DNA of 20,504 nt from an uncultured Chlorobiota bacterium (lineage in GTDB: Bacteria > Bacteroidota > Bacteroidia > Bacteroidales > JAADGE01). The notes beneath the pieces are model-generated. The model did not search any database and had not been told where the DNA came from. It saw only the letters and a program-made list of their open reading frames with translations. Made by a program: the position numbers and the translations under genes. Positions 1 to 6,959 of this stretch are shown here, piece after piece; position 1 is the stretch's first letter, and every line of letters begins with the position of its first letter. Location: positions 1 through 20,504 of the forward strand of contig CAMZKQ010000185.1 of assembly GCA_947311265.1 (NCBI GenBank), read 5' to 3'.

Positions 1-116
1 TCATTTATTTTTGCTCTTTAATTAGGGTCTGTATTTGGAGTTTCTTCTTTGCTTTTTTCATTCATTTTAAATACCCAAAAGTACCATAAAAGTAAGATGA
101 AAGCAAAAATAAATGA
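1..116. repeat. Perfect 15-bp inverted repeat flanking an 86-bp segment
   Basis: Positions 1-15 (TCATTTATTTTTGCT) are the exact reverse complement of positions 102-116. The match stops at 16/101 on the inner side; on the outer side it could continue beyond the window edge. The right arm overlaps the wecB start codon at 113. The 86 bp between the arms carry an open reading fragment on the minus strand (see next entry). A perfect 15-bp match within 116 bp is unlikely by chance even in AT-rich DNA. What it does is inference: an invertible segment, a hairpin, or an artefact at a contig end are all possible. Confidence 0.5.
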
Positions 117-119
117 TAC
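18..119 (-). other. Orphan hydrophobic ORF fragment without a usable start
   Basis: On the minus strand an open frame of 33 codons ends with TAA at 18-20. It has a strongly hydrophobic stretch (FIFAFILLLWYFWVF) followed by a charged tail (MNEKSKEETPNTDPN), which is how the C-terminus of a small membrane protein looks. A stop codon lies directly upstream at 120-122. The only ATG is after the hydrophobic part, so as it stands this cannot be translated as a membrane protein from a normal start. It sits almost exactly between the two arms of the inverted repeat. I do not recognise the family. It may be chance, or the displaced tail of a neighbouring gene outside the window. Confidence 0.25.
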
Positions 120-1174
120 TTACAATAATTGGTGCACGTCCACAATTTGTAAAAGCAGCAATCGTTTCAATAGCACTAAAAAACATTGGAATAGAAGAGC
201 AAATAATACACACAGGGCAACACTACGACGACAAAATGAGCCAAGTGTTTTGGGACGAATTAGGCATACCAAAACCAGCCAAAAACCTAAATATTGGCTC
301 GGGCAACCACGGGCAACAGACCGCCCAAATGATTGAGCAAATAGAAAAATTTATACTCAATTCTGAAAAAAAGCCAAAAGCCCTACTTCTCTATGGCGAC
401 ACCAACTCCACACTCGCAGGGGCAATTGTAGCCCCAAAACTACACATTCCAGTTATCCATATCGAAGCAGGGCTAAGGAGCTTTAACAATAAAATGCCCG
501 AAGAAATTAACCGAATAATTACCGACCGAGTAGCCGATATACTCTTCTGCTCCTCCGAAGCCCCAGTTTTACAGCTCGAAAAAGAAGGCATTACCAACAA
601 CGTTTTCAATACGGGCGATGTTATGTACGATGCTTTTTTACACTTCGGGAAAATTGCAGATACAAAAATAAGCCTATCCAAAATTATCCCCTTTAAAAAA
701 GGGGAATATAACTTGCTTACTCTGCACCGCCCTTCAAATACCGACGATTTACAAACTTTGCAAAAAATAATAAGCACATTTGAGGATATAGATTTACCAA
801 CCATTTGGGCAGTACACCCCCGAGTGGCAGCAAAAATAAAGGCACTAAATATCCCAAAGAATATCGAAATAGTTAGCCCATTTTCCTACTTTGAAATGCT
901 CGCCGTTTTAAAAAACGCCAACAAAGTATTTACCGATTCAGGCGGCCTTCAGAAAGAGGCCTATTGGGCTAATAAAGACTGCATTACAATACGCAACGAA
1001 ACAGAGTGGATAGAAACCCTAAACCACAATTTTAATACCCTTACGGGAAATAATCCAAAAAAAATTAGACAAGCATACAAGAAAATAATAACCCCAAAAC
1101 GCCCACAATTATACGGCACAGGAAAAGCGTGCGAAAAAATTGCACAAATAATTAAAAATAAGTACTTTAGCTAA
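113..1174 (+). CDS. wecB: UDP-N-acetylglucosamine 2-epimerase (non-hydrolysing)
   Basis: This cytoplasmic enzyme interconverts UDP-GlcNAc and UDP-ManNAc, supplying ManNAc-type sugars for surface polysaccharide. At 353 residues it is near the usual family length and covers both Rossmann-like lobes. Visible signatures are GARPQF (7-12), GDTNSTLAGA (95-104, Asp96), HIEAGLRSF (117-124, Glu118), PEEINR (129-134, Glu130/131), TLHRP (His205) and FTDSGGLQKEA in the UDP-binding lobe. These match the Asp, Glu, Glu and His known to be catalytic in E. coli WecB. The ATG at 113 is the only reasonable start, because an in-frame stop (110-112) lies immediately before it. queG follows 5 nt downstream and is probably co-transcribed. 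No wecC dehydrogenase is in the window, so the final sugar is unknown. No promoter of the phylum's type is visible in the 112 bp upstream. Confidence 0.95.
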   Translation: MILTIIGARPQFVKAAIVSIALKNIGIEEQIIHTGQHYDDKMSQVFWDELGIPKPAKNLNIGSGNHGQQTAQMIEQIEKFILNSEKKPKALLLYGDTNSTLAGAIVAPKLHIPVIHIEAGLRSFNNKMPEEINRIITDRVADILFCSSEAPVLQLEKEGITNNVFNTGDVMYDAFLHFGKIADTKISLSKIIPFKKGEYNLLTLHRPSNTDDLQTLQKIISTFEDIDLPTIWAVHPRVAAKIKALNIPKNIEIVSPFSYFEMLAVLKNANKVFTDSGGLQKEAYWANKDCITIRNETEWIETLNHNFNTLTGNNPKKIRQAYKKIITPKRPQLYGTGKACEKIAQIIKNKYFS

Positions 1175-1179
1175 ATGAA

Positions 1180-2109
1180 ATGCTTGCAGAACTGCTAAAA
1201 GAAAAATACAGTAAAATGATAAAATCCGAAGCCAAACGCCTCGGGTTTTTCGACTGTGGCATAAGCAAAGCCCGATTTTTAGAAGAAGAAGCCCCACAAC
1301 TAGAACGTTGGCTAAAAGAAGGCAGAAATGGGCAAATGAAATACATGGAAAATTATTTCGACAAACGCCTAGACCCCACAAAACTAGTCGATGGAGCAAA
1401 ATCGGTAATTTCACTCCTGCTCCCTTATTACCCACAGGAAGTACAGCCAGCCAATACTTTGCAGATTGCAAAGTATGCCTACGGCGAAGATTATCACTTT
1501 GTTATAAAAGACAAATTAAAGCTATTATTTAACTACATCAACGAAAATATTGGGCAAATTTCAGGGCGGATATTTACCGACTCTGCCCCCATAATGGAAC
1601 GCAAATGGGCAACACTTTCAGGACTAGGCTGGCGAGGAAAAAACGGCTTACTACTGACAAAGCAAGGCTCTTTTTTTTTCCTTGCCGAATTAATTATTGA
1701 TATGGATTTACTTTTCGACTCCCCTGTTTCTAGCTATTGTGGCACTTGCACACGCTGTATTGATGCCTGCCCAACACAGGCCATTTATAGCGAAGCAAAG
1801 GTCGATGGCAGTAAGTGTATATCCTACCTAACTATAGAACTTAAAGAAAAAATACCAACCCTTTTTAAAGGGAAAATGGCAAATAAAATTTTTGGTTGTG
1901 ATATTTGCCAAGATGTATGCCCACATAATAGAAAGCCTGTAAGGCACAACGAACCACGCCTCTCCCCTCACCCTCAGCTTTTAAAAATGAGTGTAAAAGA
2001 CTGGAAAAATCTTTCCGAAGAACAATTTAGAACCATTTTTAAAAAATCAGCCGTAAAACGCACAAAATATAAGGGGATTATTCGTAATATCGAATTTATA
2101 AAAGACTAA
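1180..2109 (+). CDS. queG: Epoxyqueuosine reductase
   Basis: QueG carries out the last step of queuosine synthesis, reducing epoxyqueuosine to queuosine in the anticodon of GUN-decoding tRNAs, using cobalamin and two [4Fe-4S] clusters. The 309-residue product is the short form without the C-terminal HEAT extension of the E. coli enzyme. It shows the DUF1730-like N-terminal domain, the TDSAPIMER motif with Asp134 at the position of the conserved catalytic Asp, and a ferredoxin-like region with Cys187, 190, 193, 197 (CGTCTRCIDACP) and Cys213, 240, 243, 247 (CDICQDVCPHN). The start ATG is 5 nt after the wecB stop; Met13 (1216) is an alternative start. There is no functional link to wecB, so the pair is probably a chance operon. 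The other queuosine genes are not in the window. Confidence 0.95.
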   Translation: MLAELLKEKYSKMIKSEAKRLGFFDCGISKARFLEEEAPQLERWLKEGRNGQMKYMENYFDKRLDPTKLVDGAKSVISLLLPYYPQEVQPANTLQIAKYAYGEDYHFVIKDKLKLLFNYINENIGQISGRIFTDSAPIMERKWATLSGLGWRGKNGLLLTKQGSFFFLAELIIDMDLLFDSPVSSYCGTCTRCIDACPTQAIYSEAKVDGSKCISYLTIELKEKIPTLFKGKMANKIFGCDICQDVCPHNRKPVRHNEPRLSPHPQLLKMSVKDWKNLSEEQFRTIFKKSAVKRTKYKGIIRNIEFIKD

Positions 2110-2128
2110 TTTTCTGTAAAATATTGCA

Positions 2129-2162
2129 TTTGCGAATTGAACTTAAGCAAACTGTTTTTTTT
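2129..2162 (+). terminator. Weak candidate terminator after queG
   Basis: A 5-bp stem, TTTGC (2129-2133) and GCAAA (2147-2151), with a 13-nt loop is followed a few bases later by a run of eight T (2155-2162). It sits in the 76-bp gap between the convergent queG and xseA genes. The stem is short and AT-rich, so support is modest. Confidence 0.3.
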
Positions 2163-2185
2163 ACGTCTTCTAAATTATTTTATTC

Positions 2186-3613
2186 CTACATCACCTCCGA
2201 TTTGATTTTACCACCTAAAAAGTGAGTGTCTAGTACATCTCCTTTTTTTATACACTTGGCTGATTTTAAGTGAGTTCCATTAGAATAAGTTATGGTATAG
2301 CCTTTTTCTAAAATTCGTTTTGGGTCAAGGTACTTTGCTTGTTGGTGCAATATTTCTATATGATGTTTGCTGTTTAGCACCAATTTACCACTAGCGTATT
2401 CTATATTTTTTAGTAATTTTTCTCTATTGGTATGGAGCTGCTTAAACCCTGATTGGTTAATGCGTTTTAACTGTTCCGAAAGCAAATACAAATTTTGTTG
2501 TTTCAATTTAACTTTATTTTGCGTTGCTATTTTTAATTTCTCGGCTAACCAAATTAATTTTTGTTGAGAATTAGAAATTAACTGCTCATTTGCTGGTTTT
2601 ATTTTTAGGATTGTATTATTTATTAGCTGGTGATTTTCAAAAATAATAGCCTTAACCCTAGGTTTAAAATAAGCTGCAAAATGAGAGAGTTCTTGCTGTT
2701 CTGCATTTAAAATAGCTTGTACTTTTCCGCCCAGATAGCCCTGCATATCCAAAATTTGCCCCTCTAAATCAGAAAATTTGCGGATTAAAAATTCGGCCAC
2801 CGCCGTAGGGGTTTTTAGTGCCTTATGAGCTGCCAAATCGGCAATAGCCTCGTCCCGTTCATGCCCAATTCCTGTAAGTACAGGGAGCGGAAATTGGCAA
2901 ATATTTGCGGCAATAAAATAGCTGTCGAAGGCACTTAAATCTGCACGAGAGCCACCGCCACGTATCAAAACCACCAAATCAAAATCCGTAAGGTTATTAA
3001 AGATTTTATCGAAGGCAAGGATAACCGATGCTTCGGTATTTTCGCCTTGCATTGTGGCCTCGAAAAGTGTAATATTAAATTGATAACCCGCAGGGTTTTC
3101 TTGTAACTGATTTATAAAATCGCCATAACCCGCCGCTGTTGCCGAGGAAATTACCGCAATATTTTGCGGCAATGTCGGAAATTCTAATTCAGCATTCATG
3201 CCTAAAATGCCATCTTCTTCTAGTTGCTGGATAATTTCTCGCCGTCGTTTTTCAATATCGCCCAAAGTGTAGGCGGGGTCAATGTCTCGAATATTAAGGC
3301 TGAAGCCATAAATTTCATGAAATTCGACAGAAACAGTAATTAGTACTTTTAGACCAGCCGCTAAATCTTGCCCAGTTTCCGAGCGAAAATAGGGCGTAAG
3401 TATTCTGAAAACAGCCCCCCAAATCGTTGCTCTTGCTTTTGCCAACACTCGCCCAGATTTATCTTTTTCGATAAGTTCGAGGTAGGCATGCCCACGGCTT
3501 TCTCGTAGTTCGCTAATTTCGGCCACCAGTTGTTGCGTCCCTGGCAGGGCAGATTGCACCGCATTGCGTACTGCAAAATTTAAGGCGGATAATGTATATG
3601 GCGTATCTCCCAT
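2186..3613 (-). CDS. xseA: Exodeoxyribonuclease VII large subunit
   Basis: XseA is the catalytic subunit of exonuclease VII, which degrades single-stranded DNA from both ends during repair. The 475-residue product has the N-terminal OB-fold (about 1-100) and the exonuclease VII catalytic region with ISSATAAGYGDF, LIRGGGSRADLSAFD, the signature TGIGHERDEAIADLAAHKA and LKTPTAVAEFL. A long helical, Lys/Gln/Leu-rich segment (about 290-430) and a C-terminal segment ending near the stop follow. The ATG at 3613 fits the family's N-terminus (YTLSALN). It is the last gene of a minus-strand run, 35 nt downstream of the kinase-like gene. The small subunit gene xseB, often directly downstream, is not here: only 76 bp separate the stop from the convergent queG. 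Confidence 0.95.
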   Translation of the reverse strand: MGDTPYTLSALNFAVRNAVQSALPGTQQLVAEISELRESRGHAYLELIEKDKSGRVLAKARATIWGAVFRILTPYFRSETGQDLAAGLKVLITVSVEFHEIYGFSLNIRDIDPAYTLGDIEKRRREIIQQLEEDGILGMNAELEFPTLPQNIAVISSATAAGYGDFINQLQENPAGYQFNITLFEATMQGENTEASVILAFDKIFNNLTDFDLVVLIRGGGSRADLSAFDSYFIAANICQFPLPVLTGIGHERDEAIADLAAHKALKTPTAVAEFLIRKFSDLEGQILDMQGYLGGKVQAILNAEQQELSHFAAYFKPRVKAIIFENHQLINNTILKIKPANEQLISNSQQKLIWLAEKLKIATQNKVKLKQQNLYLLSEQLKRINQSGFKQLHTNREKLLKNIEYASGKLVLNSKHHIEILHQQAKYLDPKRILEKGYTITYSNGTHLKSAKCIKKGDVLDTHFLGGKIKSEVM

Positions 3614-3648
3614 TTTTTATTTGCTTAGCTGTTTATTTATCGTATTAT

Positions 3649-5337
3649 TTAGCGGCGGTTGAGCAGAAAAACCTTCTGATCTTCAATTGCAATAATCCCT
3701 GCATTAGCTACTTGTAACTTAGAAAGGCTAGATACTTGCGGGCAATCGAGCAAGGAAACCATTTGGAAATCCTGTGTGCGAAGCACTTTTATTGCATCGT
3801 CGGCAGGCTCGAAGATAAACCCGGAGTTGCCCGCAGGCATATAGGCAAAATCGGTAAGTTGCTCGCAGGCTAGGGGCGAGTCATTGGTTTTCAGTCCGTT
3901 AAAAAATAGGTAGCGTGTAATTAGTTTGTTTTTTTCGATATACTGTATGCAAGCTGCGCTTCCATGTTGGCGGATTGCTTTGGCAGGAAACCCTATTTTT
4001 ACAGCTGCAATATCTTTTCCTGATTTATAAAAAGCCCGTTTTATTCCCCCTGTATTTTGCAATAAACCAGAGTGGTGCGAAAAACTAGCCCCAAATACTT
4101 CGTGGCGAGTATTGCGTATTGAACTGGCTATAATTTCGTCTAAATATAATTTATACATTAAATCGCCTTCAAAAATAACTAAAATATTTTCAAATTCATG
4201 AGTAAAGCTGTTTTTTGCTAACTTAAAATTCTTAATTAAAACGATATCTGCATCGCTTTTGTATTGAAATAAATCTACTCCTTTTGCAACCACTACATTT
4301 TTATTCCCTAAAAAAATGCTATCAAATTTAGTTTTAGAGATTGTATATTTTAAGGATAAATAGCCTTTATTCTTGGCATCATATACAAAAAAATTATCTT
4401 GCGTTTCTACATAGCCCAAGTGCTGATTAAAATGAATATCAATACTTGCCGTTTCTGGTAGGATTTGAGTTACAGTAAGGTCTTTTTCTTCGATAGTGGT
4501 GATTTTTACAGGGGCTAATTTGCCCTGTATTTGGGCAACTCCGCTAATTGACATTAAAAAACGCTTGCCCTTTAAGTACAATTCGTCAAATTGTGTAGTT
4601 AGCTTTTTGTCGGCCAGTGGGCGATATACTTTAGGAATTTTTATGCCTTCTCCACCTAAAAAAACGGGCAATTTATGAATCATTCTATCGCTAATTCTCT
4701 TGTATTTTGGGTGAATACCTTTAAAAGGATGAACATGGGTAAAGGCGTAAAAAATCATTATAGAAAGTGCAAAAAAATCACTTTCTGCTGATACTTGGCC
4801 ACCATGGAGGTAGTCCCGAATATCGTCGAGCAATAAACCGCTATGTGTATGGGCGTTAGTTTGATACGAGTCTGTATCTATTAATTTTAAATCGCCATGT
4901 TGGTTTACCAATATATTGTATTGGTTTAAATCACCTATTACAACTCCTTGTGAATGTGCATATTGTACTGATGTTATTAATTTTTCTGCAGTCTTGCGTT
5001 TTACCTTTTCGGTGATGCCATTTTTAGTGCAAAAATGCTTACTAAAAAAAGAAGATATTGGAAAAAAAGTATTGGGAACAAACGCCATTGTAAAGCCTGC
5101 AATACTTTTTTTACTATCCCAAAGTAAGTCGATTGGGACAACAAAAAGCGATTGGTCTAATTGGCTAAGGAATGAAAATTGAGCCTCGGAAAGTGGCGGG
5201 ATATTTTGATGGTAAAGTTTTGCTACTTTATGTTTTTCGTTTTTTAATAGCATAATTTTCCCTTCGCCGCCACGGTGAATTTCGTCAGCATTTTCAATGG
5301 TGTAACTTTTTTCGTTATTAGTGGTGTAGATTGGCAT
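3649..5337 (-). CDS. Protein-kinase-like protein with C-terminal propeller-like region
   Basis: The first ~265 residues resemble a eukaryotic-type Ser/Thr kinase fold. They show a glycine-rich loop (IHRGGEGKI, 20-28), a VAK lysine (Lys40), the catalytic-loop variant GDLNQYN (135-141) in place of HRDxxxxN, and DTDSY (154-158) in place of DFG. A later segment reads ESDFFALSIMIFYAFT followed by HPFKG. The GDLN and DTD forms are typical of an atypical bacterial kinase group known near von Willebrand-domain and PP2C genes; neither is present here. Residues ~270-562 are a series of short beta-strand-rich segments that I read as propeller-like, but no clear repeat register is visible. There is no signal peptide or membrane segment, so it is probably cytoplasmic. 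It lies 12 nt downstream of recR and 35 nt upstream of xseA, suggesting co-transcription with DNA-repair genes. Kinase activity and target are unproven. Confidence 0.75.
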   Translation of the reverse strand: MPIYTTNNEKSYTIENADEIHRGGEGKIMLLKNEKHKVAKLYHQNIPPLSEAQFSFLSQLDQSLFVVPIDLLWDSKKSIAGFTMAFVPNTFFPISSFFSKHFCTKNGITEKVKRKTAEKLITSVQYAHSQGVVIGDLNQYNILVNQHGDLKLIDTDSYQTNAHTHSGLLLDDIRDYLHGGQVSAESDFFALSIMIFYAFTHVHPFKGIHPKYKRISDRMIHKLPVFLGGEGIKIPKVYRPLADKKLTTQFDELYLKGKRFLMSISGVAQIQGKLAPVKITTIEEKDLTVTQILPETASIDIHFNQHLGYVETQDNFFVYDAKNKGYLSLKYTISKTKFDSIFLGNKNVVVAKGVDLFQYKSDADIVLIKNFKLAKNSFTHEFENILVIFEGDLMYKLYLDEIIASSIRNTRHEVFGASFSHHSGLLQNTGGIKRAFYKSGKDIAAVKIGFPAKAIRQHGSAACIQYIEKNKLITRYLFFNGLKTNDSPLACEQLTDFAYMPAGNSGFIFEPADDAIKVLRTQDFQMVSLLDCPQVSSLSKLQVANAGIIAIEDQKVFLLNRR

Positions 5338-5349
5338 TTTTGTATGGCT

Positions 5350-5958
5350 TTAAGAAAATTTAATTCGGTTTATCAGGGAGCGCCCTAAGGTAATTTCATC
5401 AGCATATTCGAGCTCATCGCCAATGGCTACGCCACGTGCTAGCATTGTAATTTCAGCTGGGCGATTGCCAATTTTTCGGAAAATATAAAAGGCCGTGGTG
5501 TCGCCTTCGGGCGTGGCACTTAAAGCCAAAATAACCTCATTGGTTTTGGTCGTATCAATTCTTTGGAGTAGCCCTTCTACCTCAATGTCCGAGGGCCCAA
5601 TGCCGTCCATGGGGGAGATTAATCCGCCAAGTACAAAGTACTTGCCATTGTATTGTTGCGTTTTTTCAATGGCCAAAACATCTTTGATGTTTTCTACTAC
5701 ACAAATCTGACTATCAGTTCTTTGTATATCTAAGCAGATGTCGCAAACAGGCTCATCGGAAATATTATTGCAATGCTGGCAGTGCATAATTTTTTCTCGC
5801 ATTTCAATAATTGTACTTCCAAAAATAGTAACTTCTTCTTTTTTCTTTTTTAATAAATGGAGTACTAATCGTAATGCGGTTTTTTTTCCTATACCAGGCA
5901 ATTTAGAAAATTCGGCAACGGCTTTGTCTAAAAGTTTTGAGGGGTATTCTTGCTGCAT
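5350..5958 (-). CDS. recR: Recombination mediator protein RecR
   Basis: RecR acts with RecO (and RecF) to load RecA on SSB-coated single-stranded DNA at gaps and breaks. From the ATG at 5958 the product is 202 residues, the normal family length. It contains a helix-hairpin-helix (LPGIGKKTA, 20-28), a four-cysteine zinc finger (Cys60, 63, 72, 75; CQHC and CDIC), a Toprim domain starting at ICVVEN (85-90) with GLISPMDGIGP, and a Walker-B-like C-terminal part (TMLARGVAIG, ITLGRSL). The open frame continues upstream to 6042, but that would add 28 atypical residues and overlap the sirtuin gene, so the start at MQQEYPSKLL is preferred. The kinase-like gene follows after 12 nt. Confidence 0.95.
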   Translation of the reverse strand: MQQEYPSKLLDKAVAEFSKLPGIGKKTALRLVLHLLKKKKEEVTIFGSTIIEMREKIMHCQHCNNISDEPVCDICLDIQRTDSQICVVENIKDVLAIEKTQQYNGKYFVLGGLISPMDGIGPSDIEVEGLLQRIDTTKTNEVILALSATPEGDTTAFYIFRKIGNRPAEITMLARGVAIGDELEYADEITLGRSLINRIKFS

Positions 5959-6026
5959 TTTATTCTGGTTATTTAAGGAAAGTTCTGATTTATAAGTCGT
6001 TGGTAAAGTGATGTAGCAAACAGTAG

Positions 6027-6875
6027 TTACAAAAATTCGCAAATACCATTAATGCCTTCGGCAGCTCCGGTGGCAATACGAATGCCATAGCCTCTGGGAA
6101 TGTGTGCATCTCTTGGGTTTATACGAATTAGTTCTGTACCAAAAGCCGCTGCAATTCGTTCGGATTTTCGGCGAACCGTAGGGATTGCAGTACCTGCACC
6201 AATTTCGATTACCGCTAATTTTGCTTTTTTTCGTTCTAAATCACCGAACCAAGTGGCTAGTTTAATGTTTTGATTTTCAGAGCGTTCTGGCAACCAATGC
6301 CAATCGCCAAACATAAGGATATTGGGGCGAACAACGGCGTTACATTTTTTGCAGTAAGGCAAATCTCCATAGGCTTCAAATAGTTCATCATCAATTTCGA
6401 TATTGTAAGTATCGGCACTCCAAATGTCTGTGCAACAAGGTTCTGTACATTGTAAATGATGAATTGAGCCATGTACTTCTTCAATTTTATTGTGCTCAAA
6501 TCCTGCTTTCTGAAACTGCCCATCAACATTAGAGGTAAAGACAAAATAGCCAAGGGCTTTATTTTTTACAATATCTAGCAGTTGGGTAAAGCCTTTGTGT
6601 GGCACTGTATCTCTGTACAGTTGTAGGCGGTGCCCATAAAATGCCCAAGCCAAACTGGGGTCTTTTTCAAACCAACCAGGGTTCGCCATATCAGAAAATG
6701 AAATGCCTTTTTGGGCAATAATAGGATATTCGTTCCAGAAGCCTTTATTGCCTCTAAAATCGGGTAAGCCAGAATCTACACCCATTCCTGCCCCTGCGGT
6801 AATAAATACTGCATCTGCATTTTTTATTAACTCTGCGGCCTTTTTATAGTTTTCGGTTTGCTCCATTTTTTTCAT
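6027..6875 (-). CDS. Sir2-family NAD-dependent protein deacylase
   Basis: Sirtuins use NAD+ to remove acyl groups from lysines or to transfer ADP-ribose. From the ATG at 6875 the product is 282 residues. NAD-binding motifs are GAGMGVDSGLPDFRG (28-42) and TSNVDGQFQKAG (114-125, in place of the usual TQNIDGLH). The catalytic histidine is His135 in EVHGS. Zinc ligands are likely Cys143, one of Cys147/148, Cys175 and Cys178. GAGTAIPT (227-234) and RINPRD (251-256) complete the Rossmann domain. The frame also opens further upstream with a TTG at 6902; I prefer the ATG. There is no macro domain or lipoate-ligase neighbour, so it is not the SirTM type. It lies 84 nt downstream of the PQQ-propeller gene and 68 nt upstream of recR, with a possible promoter -7 element 25 nt before the ATG. 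The substrate is unknown. Confidence 0.9.
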   Translation of the reverse strand: MKKMEQTENYKKAAELIKNADAVFITAGAGMGVDSGLPDFRGNKGFWNEYPIIAQKGISFSDMANPGWFEKDPSLAWAFYGHRLQLYRDTVPHKGFTQLLDIVKNKALGYFVFTSNVDGQFQKAGFEHNKIEEVHGSIHHLQCTEPCCTDIWSADTYNIEIDDELFEAYGDLPYCKKCNAVVRPNILMFGDWHWLPERSENQNIKLATWFGDLERKKAKLAVIEIGAGTAIPTVRRKSERIAAAFGTELIRINPRDAHIPRGYGIRIATGAAEGINGICEFL

Positions 6876-6899
6876 GGTTCTGTTTATTAAAAATTTAAG

Positions 6900-6907
6900 C
6901 AAATATA
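6900..6907 (-). promoter_or_regulatory. Candidate Bacteroidota -7 element for the sirtuin gene
   Basis: On the minus strand this reads TATATTTG, matching the TAnnTTTG consensus, 25 nt before the ATG at 6875. At the -33 position only TTT/TTC is present instead of TTG, so support is partial. A promoter here would start a transcript sirtuin-recR-kinase-xseA. Confidence 0.35.
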
Positions 6908-6959
6908 ATATAAAAACTGCTCTTTGGGAAAAGTTGGGGTATTTTGCTAATTTAAACCC

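Noticed and set aside
49..336. Plus-strand open frame overlapping the wecB start
   Set aside because: Its composition is not protein-like, and it lies out of frame with the clearly conserved wecB from 113 onward.
391..804. Long open frame antisense to wecB (137 codons)
   Set aside because: It is fully covered by the conserved wecB reading frame and has no recognisable motif. The same applies to the 165-codon frame at 11078-11575 opposite the oxidoreductase.
5959..6042. N-terminal extension of recR to a start at 6042
   Set aside because: The added 28 residues do not resemble RecR, would overlap the sirtuin gene, and the family normally begins near MQQEYPSKLL.
6876..6902. TTG start for the sirtuin at 6902
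   Set aside because: An ATG at 6875 gives the usual family length, and the TTG lies inside the candidate -7 promoter element.
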